Shown: positions 8,182 through 16,601, numbered from the stretch's first letter. The stretch is DNA of 24,570 nucleotides from Rhodothermales bacterium (GCA_013003255.1 JABDJZ010000074.1:1-24570); one strand, 5' to 3'. Numbers and translations are program-made. The notes: a model not told the origin generated them from the sequence alone.

Positions 8182-8503
8182 CTATCCTTCGTCTGTCGGA
8201 ACGTAGACTGTTAGGCCCTCGACCTGACGGCTCCCTACAGTACATTTGCAGGCTTCGCTCCAAACGCTCCTCCGGACTCCCTGCCGGCGTGGATTCCTTG
8301 GTAGTTGAACCCGCGGACTTCCGCCTTCGAGCGTTGCGGCCGTCTTCTTCGCCGCATTCGCGGCGTCTTCTTTGCTGATTAGCACGACGTGCTCGTCGGG
8401 AGACCGCTTCGATGGCGGCGTCGCCCACACACTGTTTCCGGGCGATTTTCTCTGCTGCTTTGGCATAGTCTGTTGGTTCTGACGCCTTGTTCTTGGCTCC
8501 CAT
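8182..8503 (-). pseudogene. Possible small frameshifted gene, unknown product
   Basis: From the ATG at 8501-8503 (minus) one frame reads MGAKNKASEPTDYAKAAEKI and on to AAIEAVS. It then becomes Arg-rich and implausible (RRARRANQQRRRREC), while the neighbouring frame from the same point reads SPDEHVVLISKEDAANAAKK and stays open to a stop at 8182 (ending VEGLTVYVPTDEG). A one-base change near 8406 would join them into a ~105-aa soluble protein. This is judged only from residue composition, with no recognised family; both pieces could be chance. Confidence 0.25.
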
Positions 8504-8834
8504 CTCCGCACCCCGCTTGCACCAGGCCACCGGCTCGCGGCGTCCACTCCTGGGAAAGGAAAAGAGACTGAAGCTCTAAGCTCGTCGACCGGGACCGCCG
8601 GTTCCCCGGAATGGGCCGTCCCGGGCTAATGCCTATGTCGATAGCATCGGTAGATCCGAGCGAACAAATCATTAGGTCAGCGCGGGATTATCCAGCCCTC
8701 AAGTTCATGGGGGAATGTCCGACCAGGTAACGGCGGCCGAACGTAGTACTCGAGCCAGTTCACACGCACCGCCACCGCAGACGAATGCAGACCGAAGCCG
8801 ATCTAATAGTCTTTCGGCGGATCAGCTCCGCGCA
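8504..8834. other. Intergenic stretch with no recognised gene
   Basis: I see no supported coding region here. It separates the doubtful small gene from the end of the AraC-type regulator. A single copy of the GGAAAGGA motif (about 8552-8560) is present, in inverted orientation relative to the TCCTTTCC pairs at the element ends. Nothing else stands out. Confidence 0.3.
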
Positions 8835-9344
8835 TCAAGGCCCAGGGCTCCTGCCAGTTCGCCCATGATCGTCAGCGACCACCGGGTGCGCCGTCCGGTC
8901 GGCGCGGGTCTGCAGAGCCCGCTCACGGTATTCCCTTGGTGAGCAGAGCGCCCAGCGACGAAACGCCATGCTAAAGGCGTTTGAGCTTCCATAACCCAAG
9001 AGGAATGAGATACCGGTGATGGACTCGTCGGTAAAGCTCAGAAGACTTCGCGCCGCCCGAAGCCGCACCGCCGAGACGTACTCCCTTGGTTTCTGACCGT
9101 GAACCCGAGAAAACCGATAAGGGAGATCTCTCCGGTTCGCGCCAAGCGCGCGGTAGGCGCCCGTCAGGTAAAGGTCCGTTTCGAAGATCCGCTCGTGGAT
9201 AAGATCGGTAAGCTGTGCGACAAGCTCGTCTCCGGTGGTCGGGGACTGCAGTGACCTTTGGATAGCATTTCGCAAGGTCTCTGCGTTTTGTCCAGAATGT
9301 GTCATCTCCCGTGTCGTGTGTGTTTCTACCAAAGGAAACGGCAC
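8835..9344 (-). CDS. Small AraC/XylS-type transcriptional regulator
   Basis: A 169-aa protein with an AraC-type double helix-turn-helix at about residues 60-143: the first helix pair in LYLTGAYRALGANRRDLPYRFSRV, then the signature region REYVSAVRLRAARSLL, ITGISFLLGYGSSNAFSMAF and SPREYRERA. The N-terminal ~55 residues are too short for a normal AraC sensing domain, so this is a stand-alone DNA-binding form. The start could also be the second Met at 9300-9302. It diverges from the T9SS-exported protein gene with about 160 bp between, so it most simply controls that gene and itself; this is inference. The tail after about residue 145 is low-complexity and may be frayed. Confidence 0.75.
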   Translation of the reverse strand: MPFPLVETHTTREMTHSGQNAETLRNAIQRSLQSPTTGDELVAQLTDLIHERIFETDLYLTGAYRALGANRRDLPYRFSRVHGQKPREYVSAVRLRAARSLLSFTDESITGISFLLGYGSSNAFSMAFRRWALCSPREYRERALQTRADRTAHPVVADDHGRTGRSPGP

Positions 9345-9363
9345 ACCCCGTCATTTGCCGACA

Positions 9364-9388
9364 TGTGACGCGATTTGTGACATTTGAC
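9364..9388. promoter_or_regulatory. Candidate operator: repeated TGTGAC-like motifs between divergent genes
   Basis: TGTGAC occurs at 9364-9369 and 9376-9381, followed by TTTGAC at 9383-9388, in the gap between the AraC-type regulator and the T9SS protein gene. AraC-family proteins commonly bind direct repeats, so these are reasonable operator candidates. CTGATGCG is also repeated nearby (starting at about 9389 and 9435). The assignment rests on position and repetition only. Confidence 0.3.
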
Positions 9389-9506
9389 CTGATGCGCTCT
9401 GGGTCGCGCTTGTTGTTCTGTTTTCTGACGCTGGATCTGATGCGAAGGACGCCATTCGGCGGCAAACTTGCCGCGCACTGCGACTCCTTTCACCACCCAC
9501 ACTTCG

Positions 9507-11357
9507 ATGCAAGAACTTCATCCGCCACCCACTCCCGGCCTTCCTAACTCATCGGGTCTACTGTTCCGAATCGTGGCTCTATTTGTATTGCTATCAACTG
9601 CCATTCCGGCCTCGGCCCAACCATCATACCCGGTTATTTTTGATGATTTTCTGTACACCAACGTGGCAGAGGTATTCGGGCAAAACGATTGGTTTGACCT
9701 TTCTGGGACAGCGACCCGAACAAATCAGGAATTTTGGTATCGCAATTCATGGGAGCCAAATGGAGGAACCTACAATTTCGCCTCGAACACCACTGTCGCC
9801 ATGGAGTCAATCGCGGGCCAGGGTCACCTTCGGTTGCAGGGCGACAGTGGACACGCGCAAAATTTTGGCAATGGTGTCAACTCCCCAGTGATAGCCTCTG
9901 GCTTCACCGCTCAGACCGGCACCTGGGTCACGGCGGTAAGGCTGGATGACCTGCGGGCCGCGGCCGAGATTACCACTGCATTCTGGACATACTCGCCAAA
10001 TCAGGCCTGCGACGAGGCTCCGACTACCCATTGCCCGCATTTTCTGACTAAGGGCAATATGTTTTGGTCAGAGTTTAACCACGAGTGGAATAACTACTTT
10101 CGGGTATTGTCGAGAGAGGGAGACGACAGTCTCCATGTCCCGGTTGAGAACATGATCTTGGATTCTGGGGCTGTGGTAGACGGGCCCGATGATGCCAGCA
10201 ATGCGACTGGCGGTTTAATATTGGGCAACAACACCAAGACCGGTGAGGCCAGACATTATACCTGCTGGCAGCGGCGCGGACCCAACGGAATGGACGACGA
10301 TGGCGAGGTCGATGACTACTACGCGCGCACCGACGCAGAATGTCGCGAGTGGTTCGTCGGCGGGACCCAAAAGCATGCCGTGCTTTTCACCCAGTATGAC
10401 GGTCGATACTTGACCTACAAGGCTCTCGCGTTTAACTATGCCTTGGCAGGTGGCTTGGGGGACTTTGTCTACATGGACTACACCCGCGACATCGGCTTGG
10501 AGGCCCAGCCCATGTTGACGAAGTACAGCGTCCTGCCCAACAAGGGACATCCGATGACCAGCTCCGTCGGGATGTCAATAGATTGGTTCTTCTACACGCC
10601 CGACACTGGGACGGACGTTTGGGACGTGCTGGGTGACGTGACGTGGCTACGCGACCCTGTCAACGACCTCCCACCGCGAATTAATACGACAACCATCAGT
10701 CAAGAACAACCGCCGGCGAGCGCGACTATTTCCCCAGACCTTCACTCGACCCTGGGTCTCCCCGGCTGGGCGCAGGATAAGTGGGTTGTCGTCCTTGACC
10801 CCGTCAGAGCGGCAAACTTTTACAACATCGACTGGCGATATCGCACCCATGACGGAGGAACATTATCGCCGTGGATTGCCGTGTCAGACATCGGCTTTTC
10901 GTTCGAACTGCCGATTTCTCTGACGTCGTACGAAGACGTTCAGGTTGAAGTAACCATTAACGACTACGATGGCAATGTCCATGATGCGGTGGTCTGCGGC
11001 GAGGTCACGGCGAACGGCACTTCATACGAGCAGTACGCAGGATCTTGCGGACCCCTTTACGCTCCAAAGCGAGGCACCTCACGTACCCTTCCGAAGACCT
11101 TTGCCCTTGAGCAGAATTACCCGAACCCCTTCAATCCCACAACGTCGATAACATTTTCGCTCGCCGAGGCAGGTGAGGTCACCTTAGATGTTTATGACCT
11201 GGTGGGACGGCATATCGGTGAACTGGCGAATGGTGTCTTCGAATCGGGCACTCACTCGGTATCCTGGGATGCCACCGCCCAGCCATCCGGTCAGTACTGG
11301 TATGTACTTAGATCGGGGGACCAGTCGCTACGGCGCGCCATGAATCTCCTGAAGTAG
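9507..11357 (+). CDS. T9SS-exported large secreted protein of unknown function
   Basis: A 616-aa exported protein. The ATG at 9507 places a hydrophobic signal peptide (LLFRIVALFVLLSTAIPASAQ) close to the N-terminus; a TTG at 9468 would add 13 residues. The C-terminal ~85 residues are a type A T9SS sorting domain (ALEQNYPNPFNPTTSITFSL, then LDVYDLVGRHIGELANG and the basic end RRAMNLLK), so the protein should cross the outer membrane and be attached to the surface or released. The N-terminal ~250 residues look like a beta-sandwich (DDFLYTN, GHLRLQGDSGHAQNFGNG, GTWVTAVRLDDL, FWSEFNHEWNNYF), reminiscent of concanavalin/GH16-like folds, but no catalytic ExDxxE motif is visible. Residues about 435-520 may be a fibronectin- or Ig-like module. 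Its bases look less GC-rich than the flanking chromosome. It is the main cargo of the island. Confidence 0.75.
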   Translation: MQELHPPPTPGLPNSSGLLFRIVALFVLLSTAIPASAQPSYPVIFDDFLYTNVAEVFGQNDWFDLSGTATRTNQEFWYRNSWEPNGGTYNFASNTTVAMESIAGQGHLRLQGDSGHAQNFGNGVNSPVIASGFTAQTGTWVTAVRLDDLRAAAEITTAFWTYSPNQACDEAPTTHCPHFLTKGNMFWSEFNHEWNNYFRVLSREGDDSLHVPVENMILDSGAVVDGPDDASNATGGLILGNNTKTGEARHYTCWQRRGPNGMDDDGEVDDYYARTDAECREWFVGGTQKHAVLFTQYDGRYLTYKALAFNYALAGGLGDFVYMDYTRDIGLEAQPMLTKYSVLPNKGHPMTSSVGMSIDWFFYTPDTGTDVWDVLGDVTWLRDPVNDLPPRINTTTISQEQPPASATISPDLHSTLGLPGWAQDKWVVVLDPVRAANFYNIDWRYRTHDGGTLSPWIAVSDIGFSFELPISLTSYEDVQVEVTINDYDGNVHDAVVCGEVTANGTSYEQYAGSCGPLYAPKRGTSRTLPKTFALEQNYPNPFNPTTSITFSLAEAGEVTLDVYDLVGRHIGELANGVFESGTHSVSWDATAQPSGQYWYVLRSGDQSLRRAMNLLK

Positions 11358-11412
11358 ACCTGCTCTGCCGCCTGGGCAGGTACTCGTGCCTGCGTGAACT
11401 AAGGATGCTACC

Positions 11413-11445
11413 AAGGGGCCGCCCGCCGGTAGGGGCGGCCCCTTT
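11413..11445 (+). terminator. Rho-independent terminator of the T9SS protein gene
   Basis: A perfect 12-bp stem with an 8-nt loop (AAGGGGCCGCCC at 11413-11424, GGGCGGCCCCTT at 11433-11444) followed by a short T-run lies 55 bp after the stop codon. The T-run is only TTT, so it is a moderate-strength call. Confidence 0.7.
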
Positions 11446-11521
11446 CGATGCTGAGGCTTTGGGTGACCAGGCTGCCTCCTGTCGCCAGATCTGAATTTCA
11501 GTAGACTGTTGCGTCGCGGGC

Positions 11522-11552
11522 TCCCCAGAGGTCGGCCGCCGCCCTCTGGGGA
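11522..11552. other. Hairpin between the convergent genes
   Basis: TCCCCAGAGG (11522-11531) and CCTCTGGGGA (11543-11552) form a perfect 10-bp stem around an 11-nt loop. It sits about 75 bp past the T9SS-gene terminator and about 130 bp downstream of the convergent methyltransferase gene. No T-run is adjacent on either strand, so its role, possibly back-up termination or RNA 3' end protection, is uncertain. Confidence 0.35.
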
Positions 11553-11679
11553 CTAAAGGCACAGTCTCGGACACGCGCGCTATTTGACGGTAGGACTTCG
11601 GCAGTCAATACCGCACCACGTACCAGACAAGGTTCGCTTTCAAGCGCACGCAGAACACTACAAAGAGGCCGAGGCCTTG

Positions 11680-12609
11680 TCAGACCTGGGGATCCGGCCC
11701 GCCGCCGATTTCTTCTTCGTAGATCTGTCTTTCAGCAGGGCGCGGGTTGGTTCGCTGGTCCTGAGCCATTCTAATCGCGGAAAAGGGTCTGGTTATCAGG
11801 AGGAGTACCGCGCCTACTATCTTCTTGAGGCGTGACCGAGAATCGAAGTGCCGCAAGAACCGAGGCAGAGGCTGCGCCGCCATGTAGTCGGTCCACGGAA
11901 CGCGGTAGACCTCTGTTTCCCGGATGGTGTGGCCCGCCTCTCGCAAGAAGGTCCCATCCATCCCAAAAAAGAATCTGAAGCCACCCCCAACCGCGTCCTT
12001 GAGTGACTGGAGGCTAATGGCGTCGAGCTTGGTTGGGCGGTCATTGGAATCAACGAAAACCAAATTACCCCGTGTGCCGGCAACTAAGTCGTAGCCCTTC
12101 TCAAGGCCCAGCTCGACCAGGGATAGTGCCGAATTGCCCCGATTCTTCCCCGGTGGATTCACATACCTGGTGTCAAAAGGAATTGTCGGATTGTACTCGA
12201 TGATGACGACTCGTGGCCTGAATCGCGTAAGACTTTTCCAAACAGCATAGTCATCGCTATCGATGTCGATCGATGCCAGGTCGACCGACTCGATCCCGGC
12301 CCTCTCGAGGAGCGAGTCAAGACTGTTGACTCCGGAGGTTTCGACAAAGGCACAAACGAGCTTTGCCCGGGTCTCGCCGTGGTATGTCCTCTCCAAGTCC
12401 CGAAATCGATCCGAGTCCCCTTCAATCAAGCATCCACGCCACCCCTGTTCAAAGAGATAACGGCAGTTGCTAAGGTGAACGCCATCCCAGGCTCCAAACT
12501 CGACAAAACTGCCGCTTGAGATCCCGAGTTGATCGAGAGTCCAGGCAAGGACCCCATCTTCGCCATATTGCGAATGAACATTTCTCGCCGCGGCTGTGAA
12601 CTCAAGCAT
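11680..12609 (-). CDS. FkbM-like SAM-dependent methyltransferase
   Basis: A 309-aa protein with an FkbM-family methyltransferase layout: the entry motif HSQYGEDGVL at about 12-21, SAM-binding motif I FVEFGAWDGVHLSNCRYLFE at about 35-54, an acidic motif GCLIEGD, SIDIDSDDYAVWKSL and VVIIEYNP. Members usually methylate sugars or small molecules, often in surface polysaccharide or glycan modification. The C-terminal ~70 residues hold a short hydrophobic stretch (KIVGAVLLLITRPFSAI) and a charged tail, suggesting membrane association. It is convergent with the T9SS-exported protein gene. Surface glycan modification of exported proteins is one possible link, but only speculative. Confidence 0.75.
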   Translation of the reverse strand: MLEFTAAARNVHSQYGEDGVLAWTLDQLGISSGSFVEFGAWDGVHLSNCRYLFEQGWRGCLIEGDSDRFRDLERTYHGETRAKLVCAFVETSGVNSLDSLLERAGIESVDLASIDIDSDDYAVWKSLTRFRPRVVIIEYNPTIPFDTRYVNPPGKNRGNSALSLVELGLEKGYDLVAGTRGNLVFVDSNDRPTKLDAISLQSLKDAVGGGFRFFFGMDGTFLREAGHTIRETEVYRVPWTDYMAAQPLPRFLRHFDSRSRLKKIVGAVLLLITRPFSAIRMAQDQRTNPRPAERQIYEEEIGGGPDPQV

Positions 12610-13388
12610 TGATAGTCAATCCGGTTGTCGTACGCGAAGATAATACCCGAGGGACAAGAAAGGGGTGGGGCCACGATGGATGGACGGATCCCCCGCGCGG
12701 TGAGCGTGTGATAAGATCGAGGAAAGCGTATCAAAGGTACCCAGTCGAGCATCGAGGTCCTGAGGGCCAATGGGTCCCACCAGCATGCGCAACGGCAGCA
12801 GCAGCCTCACACGGGTATTGAATCTGAGAAGCTGCACCATCGCGTAGCCCTACCTCACGGTGGTTGTTCGGTTTCGGATCGCTAGACATGCCTCGCGAGC
12901 AATGGGCCTCAACCGTCTTAGCAAGATTCACCCAGGGCGAACCCAGGTAGTCTTCGCCTCACGATGCCCCCCAAAAGCAAATCTGGTATCAGTACCTGCC
13001 GCCTGAGTCTAATGGGGGCCTTTGGGGGCCCACCCCCAGGGGCGAATGAGGTGGACCACTCGCCGAGCTGGACGAGAAAAGGCGGACTCCGAAGGGTGCC
13101 AATCGAGGATCGCGGTTGGGAGGTTTGGTCCGAGTACCCGCCTCCGCGAGCGAAAGGGTGCCTCGGGGGCACCCACTCCGGCCTTCCCGACATGGGAGTG
13201 CCCGGTGCCCATCACCTAAGATGAAGGAAGCCGGACCACTTGCGACACGAGGCTTTCAAGGCGGTGGCCCAACTTGGGGCAGCGTGCGGAGGGCGAGGGT
13301 GTTGACGACCCTGCGACCCGGACTGCGCCCGGCCGAAGTGCCTCGCCGACAGGTATCGGATTATGGCCGGTCGCAAGTCATGGTCCTG

Positions 13389-13412
13389 GGCAAAGGCAAA
13401 GGCAAAGGCAAC
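13389..13412 (+). repeat. Short hexanucleotide tandem repeat (GGCAAA, four units)
   Basis: Three perfect GGCAAA units are followed by one GGCAAC. It lies in the non-coding 2-kb region, in no supported gene, and is a candidate slipped-strand site. Confidence 0.6.
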
Positions 13413-14207
13413 AAGACTGGCATGCCCCGTGCCGGCGGGTGGGTGCCGGAACCTAGACGAGTCCTTGGACTTGTAGCCTTCGGTCGCGGCTCCCACGAGG
13501 TTGCCGTTTTGGGGATGTCCGTCTCCTCCGGTGGTCGCTAGCCTTGTCGGAGTAGAACTCCCAAGTGGCGGAGTTGCTCATCGGTTTCAGGCTTTGGTGC
13601 TCCTGGAAACCGACGCTTTTGAGATCTCGGGCAAAGTCTTCATTCGGCGTTCGGATTCGTTTCCTGGCCCCCGGGCTCGGCCAGAACCCTTCCGATTTGG
13701 GACCGCCGAGCCGGCTCAGAAAAAGCAAGCTTGGTAGGCGCACCCATCGTCCCGAGTGAACGGAGCTCCTAGGGGGCAGCCACCCGGGGGACTAGCCTAA
13801 TGACTCTGCGAACGCTGTGGCCTGGCGAGTCTGGGGCCCGAAGGCTGCTCAGCCTACCGCCCCGATTCGAACTCCTCGAGCATGACTCCGGCCATCGCAA
13901 TCGCGCCCGGTGTGGAGATCGTCTAAATGCGGACGTACGAGATCGCCCATTTCGTGGAGGTCCGTCGAGAAGTCGGCACAACGACAGCACCGAGTCGGCG
14001 GGTAGTCGAGGCTTTTTCCGAAGACGTTTTTGTCGAATCAAGGGCGCTGCCACATATGCTCCCCAGTTTGTGTCGGCCCGGCGGGACGGTTCGCCGCGAA
14101 CTGGGCGTCGGGACGTACGAGTCGTGAGGCTTTGCCACCGCGGCGAACCCTGCTGATTCTGTCGCCGCCGAGTCTGCTCCGAAAAAAGCTGGTTCAGCCC
14201 GGGTTTC

Positions 14208-14234
14208 GTTTCAGTCATATTTGAGGACTGAAAC
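14208..14234. repeat. Perfect 9-bp inverted repeat
   Basis: GTTTCAGTC (14208-14216) and GACTGAAAC (14226-14234) flank a 9-nt AT-rich centre. No further copies follow at a regular spacing, so it is not a CRISPR array. It could be an operator or an RNA hairpin within the gene-poor stretch. Confidence 0.45.
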
Positions 14235-14662
14235 TCATAACCCTGACAGCCTGTGTTGAATACCGAGCTGGCGGTACTAAAAAGGCCCGTTTAGGGTGGT
14301 ACCAACTGACTGTGATTCAGACCGGTCCGCCAGTCCGTTTTGGGCCGTCTGAAGGGGGGGTGATGGTGGTAGGGAATGGGCACCTCGTTCCTTGGTGGGC
14401 CTGCTACCAGTAGAAAGCCATTCCTGCTAGCACGCACCTTGACCCGGCCCTAACGTTCAGCAACTTCGAACCATTTCGGCTTTCTGGTTCACGGGATTCC
14501 CCGAGTCCAAAAGAACGTTTTTTCGTGTAGACCACTGCCTGTAGTGTGTTCATGCCCCGGTTCTTCGCCTGCAGGCCTGTCATGAGTCGCCCAATGGGGG
14601 GAAGTGACTACCGGGCGAAGTTTGGGTCTGCACTGCCCGGGGCAGAGGCGGTGCTTCCGGAG

Positions 14663-15547
14663 TCAGGTCTCGAGTTGCTGTTCCGCGGACAGTGTAGACA
14701 ACGTGGACGCCGACCTGATCTCCCTGTCTTCGCTGTCTACGTTGTCTATAGGGGGGGTGGGTGAGCCAGCCATGTAGTAGCCGGAGCCACGTTCCCAACA
14801 GACGCCAGAATTCGGGTCATCAACAACCCTGCGAAGAAGAGTCCTGACTGTGCTGGCTGTGCCTTTATACCCGGCATGCTCTTGCATCCGCGCATGGATT
14901 TCCTGAGCGCTCGGGCGTCTCGCAAACTGGCCAAAGTGTCGTATCGCATCGACAGCCATCTGACGCTGCACGGAGGGCTGCATCGGTGTGTCGCCCATGT
15001 CTTCCTTGAGCCACCTACCCTCTTCCGAGCCGAAACGGAAGTTCACTCTTGTCTCAGCAAGTTCACGGCCGCGTAGGCACAACTCGGCCAGCCCATCCTT
15101 TCCTGCCTGCCGCTGGAAGACGGCGATAGTGTCCACTACGCCCTGGGCCCCGGTCGAGCCCTGAATGCTGTCGAAGACGTCGTCCCAGGAGGCTTTGGTG
15201 GTGTGAGTCACAAGAACTAGGGAAACTCCGACCTGTCCATGTGCCAGTCGGGCCCATGGTGAGTACGCCGCCACGGCTTGTTCGTAGGCGTTCCCCTTTG
15301 GCTTTTCCAAGACGTGCTCCACCGTGTCTATCACGATCACAAGCCTGGCGTTCTTATGAGACGCTCGTTTTTGAGCAATCCACCCTTCGAGTCGCGAAAC
15401 GCCCTCATCTCCTCGCGGCCATTCGAAGGCGATATCGAAGTTTGCCGGCCGGCGGCCGTCGAGCATGCGCCTAAACCTAGCTTGGATGACTCTCCGCGGC
15501 CCTGGATCTGCATGAATGTACAAGACGAACATATCGGGCTCATCCAT
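14663..15547 (-). CDS. Primase-helicase, C-terminal half (RecA-like ATPase with Walker B), separated by a frameshift
   Basis: This frame continues the ATPase begun in the preceding ORF. From the ATG at 15545-15547 it gives 294 aa: MDEPDMFVLYIHADPGPRRV, then ARFRRML and the Walker B strand LVIVIDTVEHVL (Asp74), a sensor-like LVLVTHTTKASWDD, and from about residue 180 a probable winged-helix tail (RQMAVDAIRHFGQFARRPSAQEIHARM). It has no Walker A; that motif is in the other frame. The ATG overlaps the upstream stop as ATGGATGA, so re-initiation could make a separate polypeptide, but the domain is cut mid-fold. A broken gene or a sequencing error is therefore more likely than a designed two-subunit ATPase. 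The last codons contain the 9-bp repeats described separately. Confidence 0.7.
   Translation of the reverse strand: MDEPDMFVLYIHADPGPRRVIQARFRRMLDGRRPANFDIAFEWPRGDEGVSRLEGWIAQKRASHKNARLVIVIDTVEHVLEKPKGNAYEQAVAAYSPWARLAHGQVGVSLVLVTHTTKASWDDVFDSIQGSTGAQGVVDTIAVFQRQAGKDGLAELCLRGRELAETRVNFRFGSEEGRWLKEDMGDTPMQPSVQRQMAVDAIRHFGQFARRPSAQEIHARMQEHAGYKGTASTVRTLLRRVVDDPNSGVCWERGSGYYMAGSPTPPIDNVDSEDREIRSASTLSTLSAEQQLET
14687..14747. repeat. Iteron-like 9-bp repeats with inverted arms at the end of the replication gene
   Basis: Three contiguous 9-mers, TCCCTGTCT (14721), TCGCTGTCT (14730) and ACGTTGTCT (14739), face two inverted ones, GGACAGTGT (14687) and AGACAACGT (14696); the last is the exact complement of ACGTTGTCT. 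The two sets can also pair as a 14-bp stem (14695-14708 with 14735-14748, one wobble). Repeats next to a rep gene suggest a replication origin, but the sequence is also coding for the tail. Confidence 0.35.
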
Positions 15548-16601
15548 CCCAGTTCTCCGAAAAAGGTTCAAGATCACAGGCCAGAGCGACACTAAGGCCA
15601 AAGAGCAAATAGGTCTTCCCCGCTTTGGCCCGTCCGCCGAGAAGCGTCACCCCCTCCGGCAGTACGCCTTCAACCAGGAACCTGGCCTCGGGAAAGTCAA
15701 GATCAAGGAAGTCGGACAATGCGAACGTCCAGGACTGAGGTGATTTGCTGGCAATCGTCTCTTGAGTCGCCAGGTCCCGGTCTCCAAAGGGGGACTGCTC
15801 TTCTGCCAGTCTCCGCAGTTCCTCTATCGTGCCCCCATTCTTCAGCAGGTAATCTGTTACATCACCTCCCTCCTTTGCTCCCGGTAGGGAGGTGACGACT
15901 CGGACCGACTTAGCGGTTCCGAGAAGGGACGACGCGACCTTCTTGGCATGCCTACGCCCCGGATCGTCATTATCGGCGATGACAACGACTTCGGCTCCGG
16001 CGAGATACTGCGAGTATTCAGGACGCCAGGCATCGGCCCCCATAGGATTGCAGGTGGCCGACAAGTCGAAGCGCTCAAGAGTCTCAACGTCTTTCTCGCC
16101 TTCCACGACGAAAATGACTTGGCCGTTCTTTACCGCAGTGAGAATCGACGGGAGGCGATAGAGGTAGGTCTTGCAGCCGCCGAGCCCGGAGTGCCAGCGC
16201 TCTGAACTCTGGTCCCACCGGGACTGCTGAAAGGTTTTTCCTGCGTTTCGTTTCACACGGTGCGCTGGCCTACCCTCCTCGTCAGTGTACACGTGGTAGC
16301 GCTCGATTGGCTTGGAGGTCTCTGGTTCGTCAGCGGCCTTCGAGTACTCAAAAAGATCGGAGGGGACGAGATCGTGGGCCGCCAGAGTGGGCTGATTGCC
16401 CTTGCACACATGACAGTAGACCAACGCCATGTCACCCCTGTTATCCGGAGCCAGCTTGAAAGTGAGAGTGGCACTGGGGTTCTCATCCGGGTGCCCGGGC
16501 GATGCGCAAGAGAACTTGTATCCCTGTCCACCGGGTCGAGCGCGAAGCGTCGACAGGAGCGCCTCCCGCCAGGGAAGTCCCTCGGGGAGTTTCCTATACA
16601 C
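15540..16601 (-). CDS. Primase-helicase, N-terminal half (CHC2-like zinc ribbon, TOPRIM, Walker A)
   Basis: A replication protein of the kind that primes and unwinds DNA for satellites and plasmids. The GTG at 16599-16601 is preferred because it overlaps the stop of the HTH gene (GTGTATAG) and the domain begins at once (YRKLPEGLPWREAL); the frame is open further upstream, but there it lies inside the HTH gene. In 353 aa: a zinc ribbon with Cys32, His37, Cys63, Cys66 (FSCASPGH, YCHVCKG); a TOPRIM domain with Glu167 (FVVEGEKD), Asp210/Asp212 (VVVIADNDDPGRR) and GGDVTDYL; then a RecA-like start with Walker A GGRAKAGKT at 322-330. The frame ends 23 residues after Walker A in TGA (15540-15542), while the rest of the ATPase continues in the +1 frame. 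All catalytic residues visible here are conserved, so the break looks recent or artefactual. Confidence 0.75.
   Translation of the reverse strand: MYRKLPEGLPWREALLSTLRARPGGQGYKFSCASPGHPDENPSATLTFKLAPDNRGDMALVYCHVCKGNQPTLAAHDLVPSDLFEYSKAADEPETSKPIERYHVYTDEEGRPAHRVKRNAGKTFQQSRWDQSSERWHSGLGGCKTYLYRLPSILTAVKNGQVIFVVEGEKDVETLERFDLSATCNPMGADAWRPEYSQYLAGAEVVVIADNDDPGRRHAKKVASSLLGTAKSVRVVTSLPGAKEGGDVTDYLLKNGGTIEELRRLAEEQSPFGDRDLATQETIASKSPQSWTFALSDFLDLDFPEARFLVEGVLPEGVTLLGGRAKAGKTYLLFGLSVALACDLEPFSENWDG

Larger units (their letters stand above)
12610..14662. other. Two-kilobase gene-poor region with hairpins and diverged repeats
   Basis: No recognisable protein is encoded on either strand over about 2 kb. 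A 74-aa minus-strand frame at 12616-12840, 6 bp upstream of the methyltransferase gene, is possible but unlike anything I know. Structured elements include TGGGGG/CCCCCA around CCCA (about 13025-13041), GGGTGCC/GGCACCC (about 13157-13175), a hexanucleotide repeat (GGCAAA at 13389-13412), a 9-bp inverted repeat at 14208-14234 and several G/C-rich palindromes. It could hold decayed genes, structured non-coding RNA, or both. Confidence 0.5.

Noticed and set aside
8210..8216. Integron attC core (GTTAGGC)
   Set aside because: No matching inverse core at a suitable distance, and the integrase is a phage/island type without the extra IntI motif.
13212..13743. Overlapping minus-strand frames of about 95 aa in the gene-poor region
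   Set aside because: Low-complexity Arg/Ser/Pro-rich translations without start signals or recognisable folds.
13865..13900. tRNA T-arm-like GTTCGAATC on the minus strand
   Set aside because: The flanking bases do not form a T-stem, acceptor or anticodon arm.
14208..14234. CRISPR repeat (GTTTCAGTC / GACTGAAAC)
   Set aside because: Only one pair is present, with no regularly spaced copies and no cas genes nearby.
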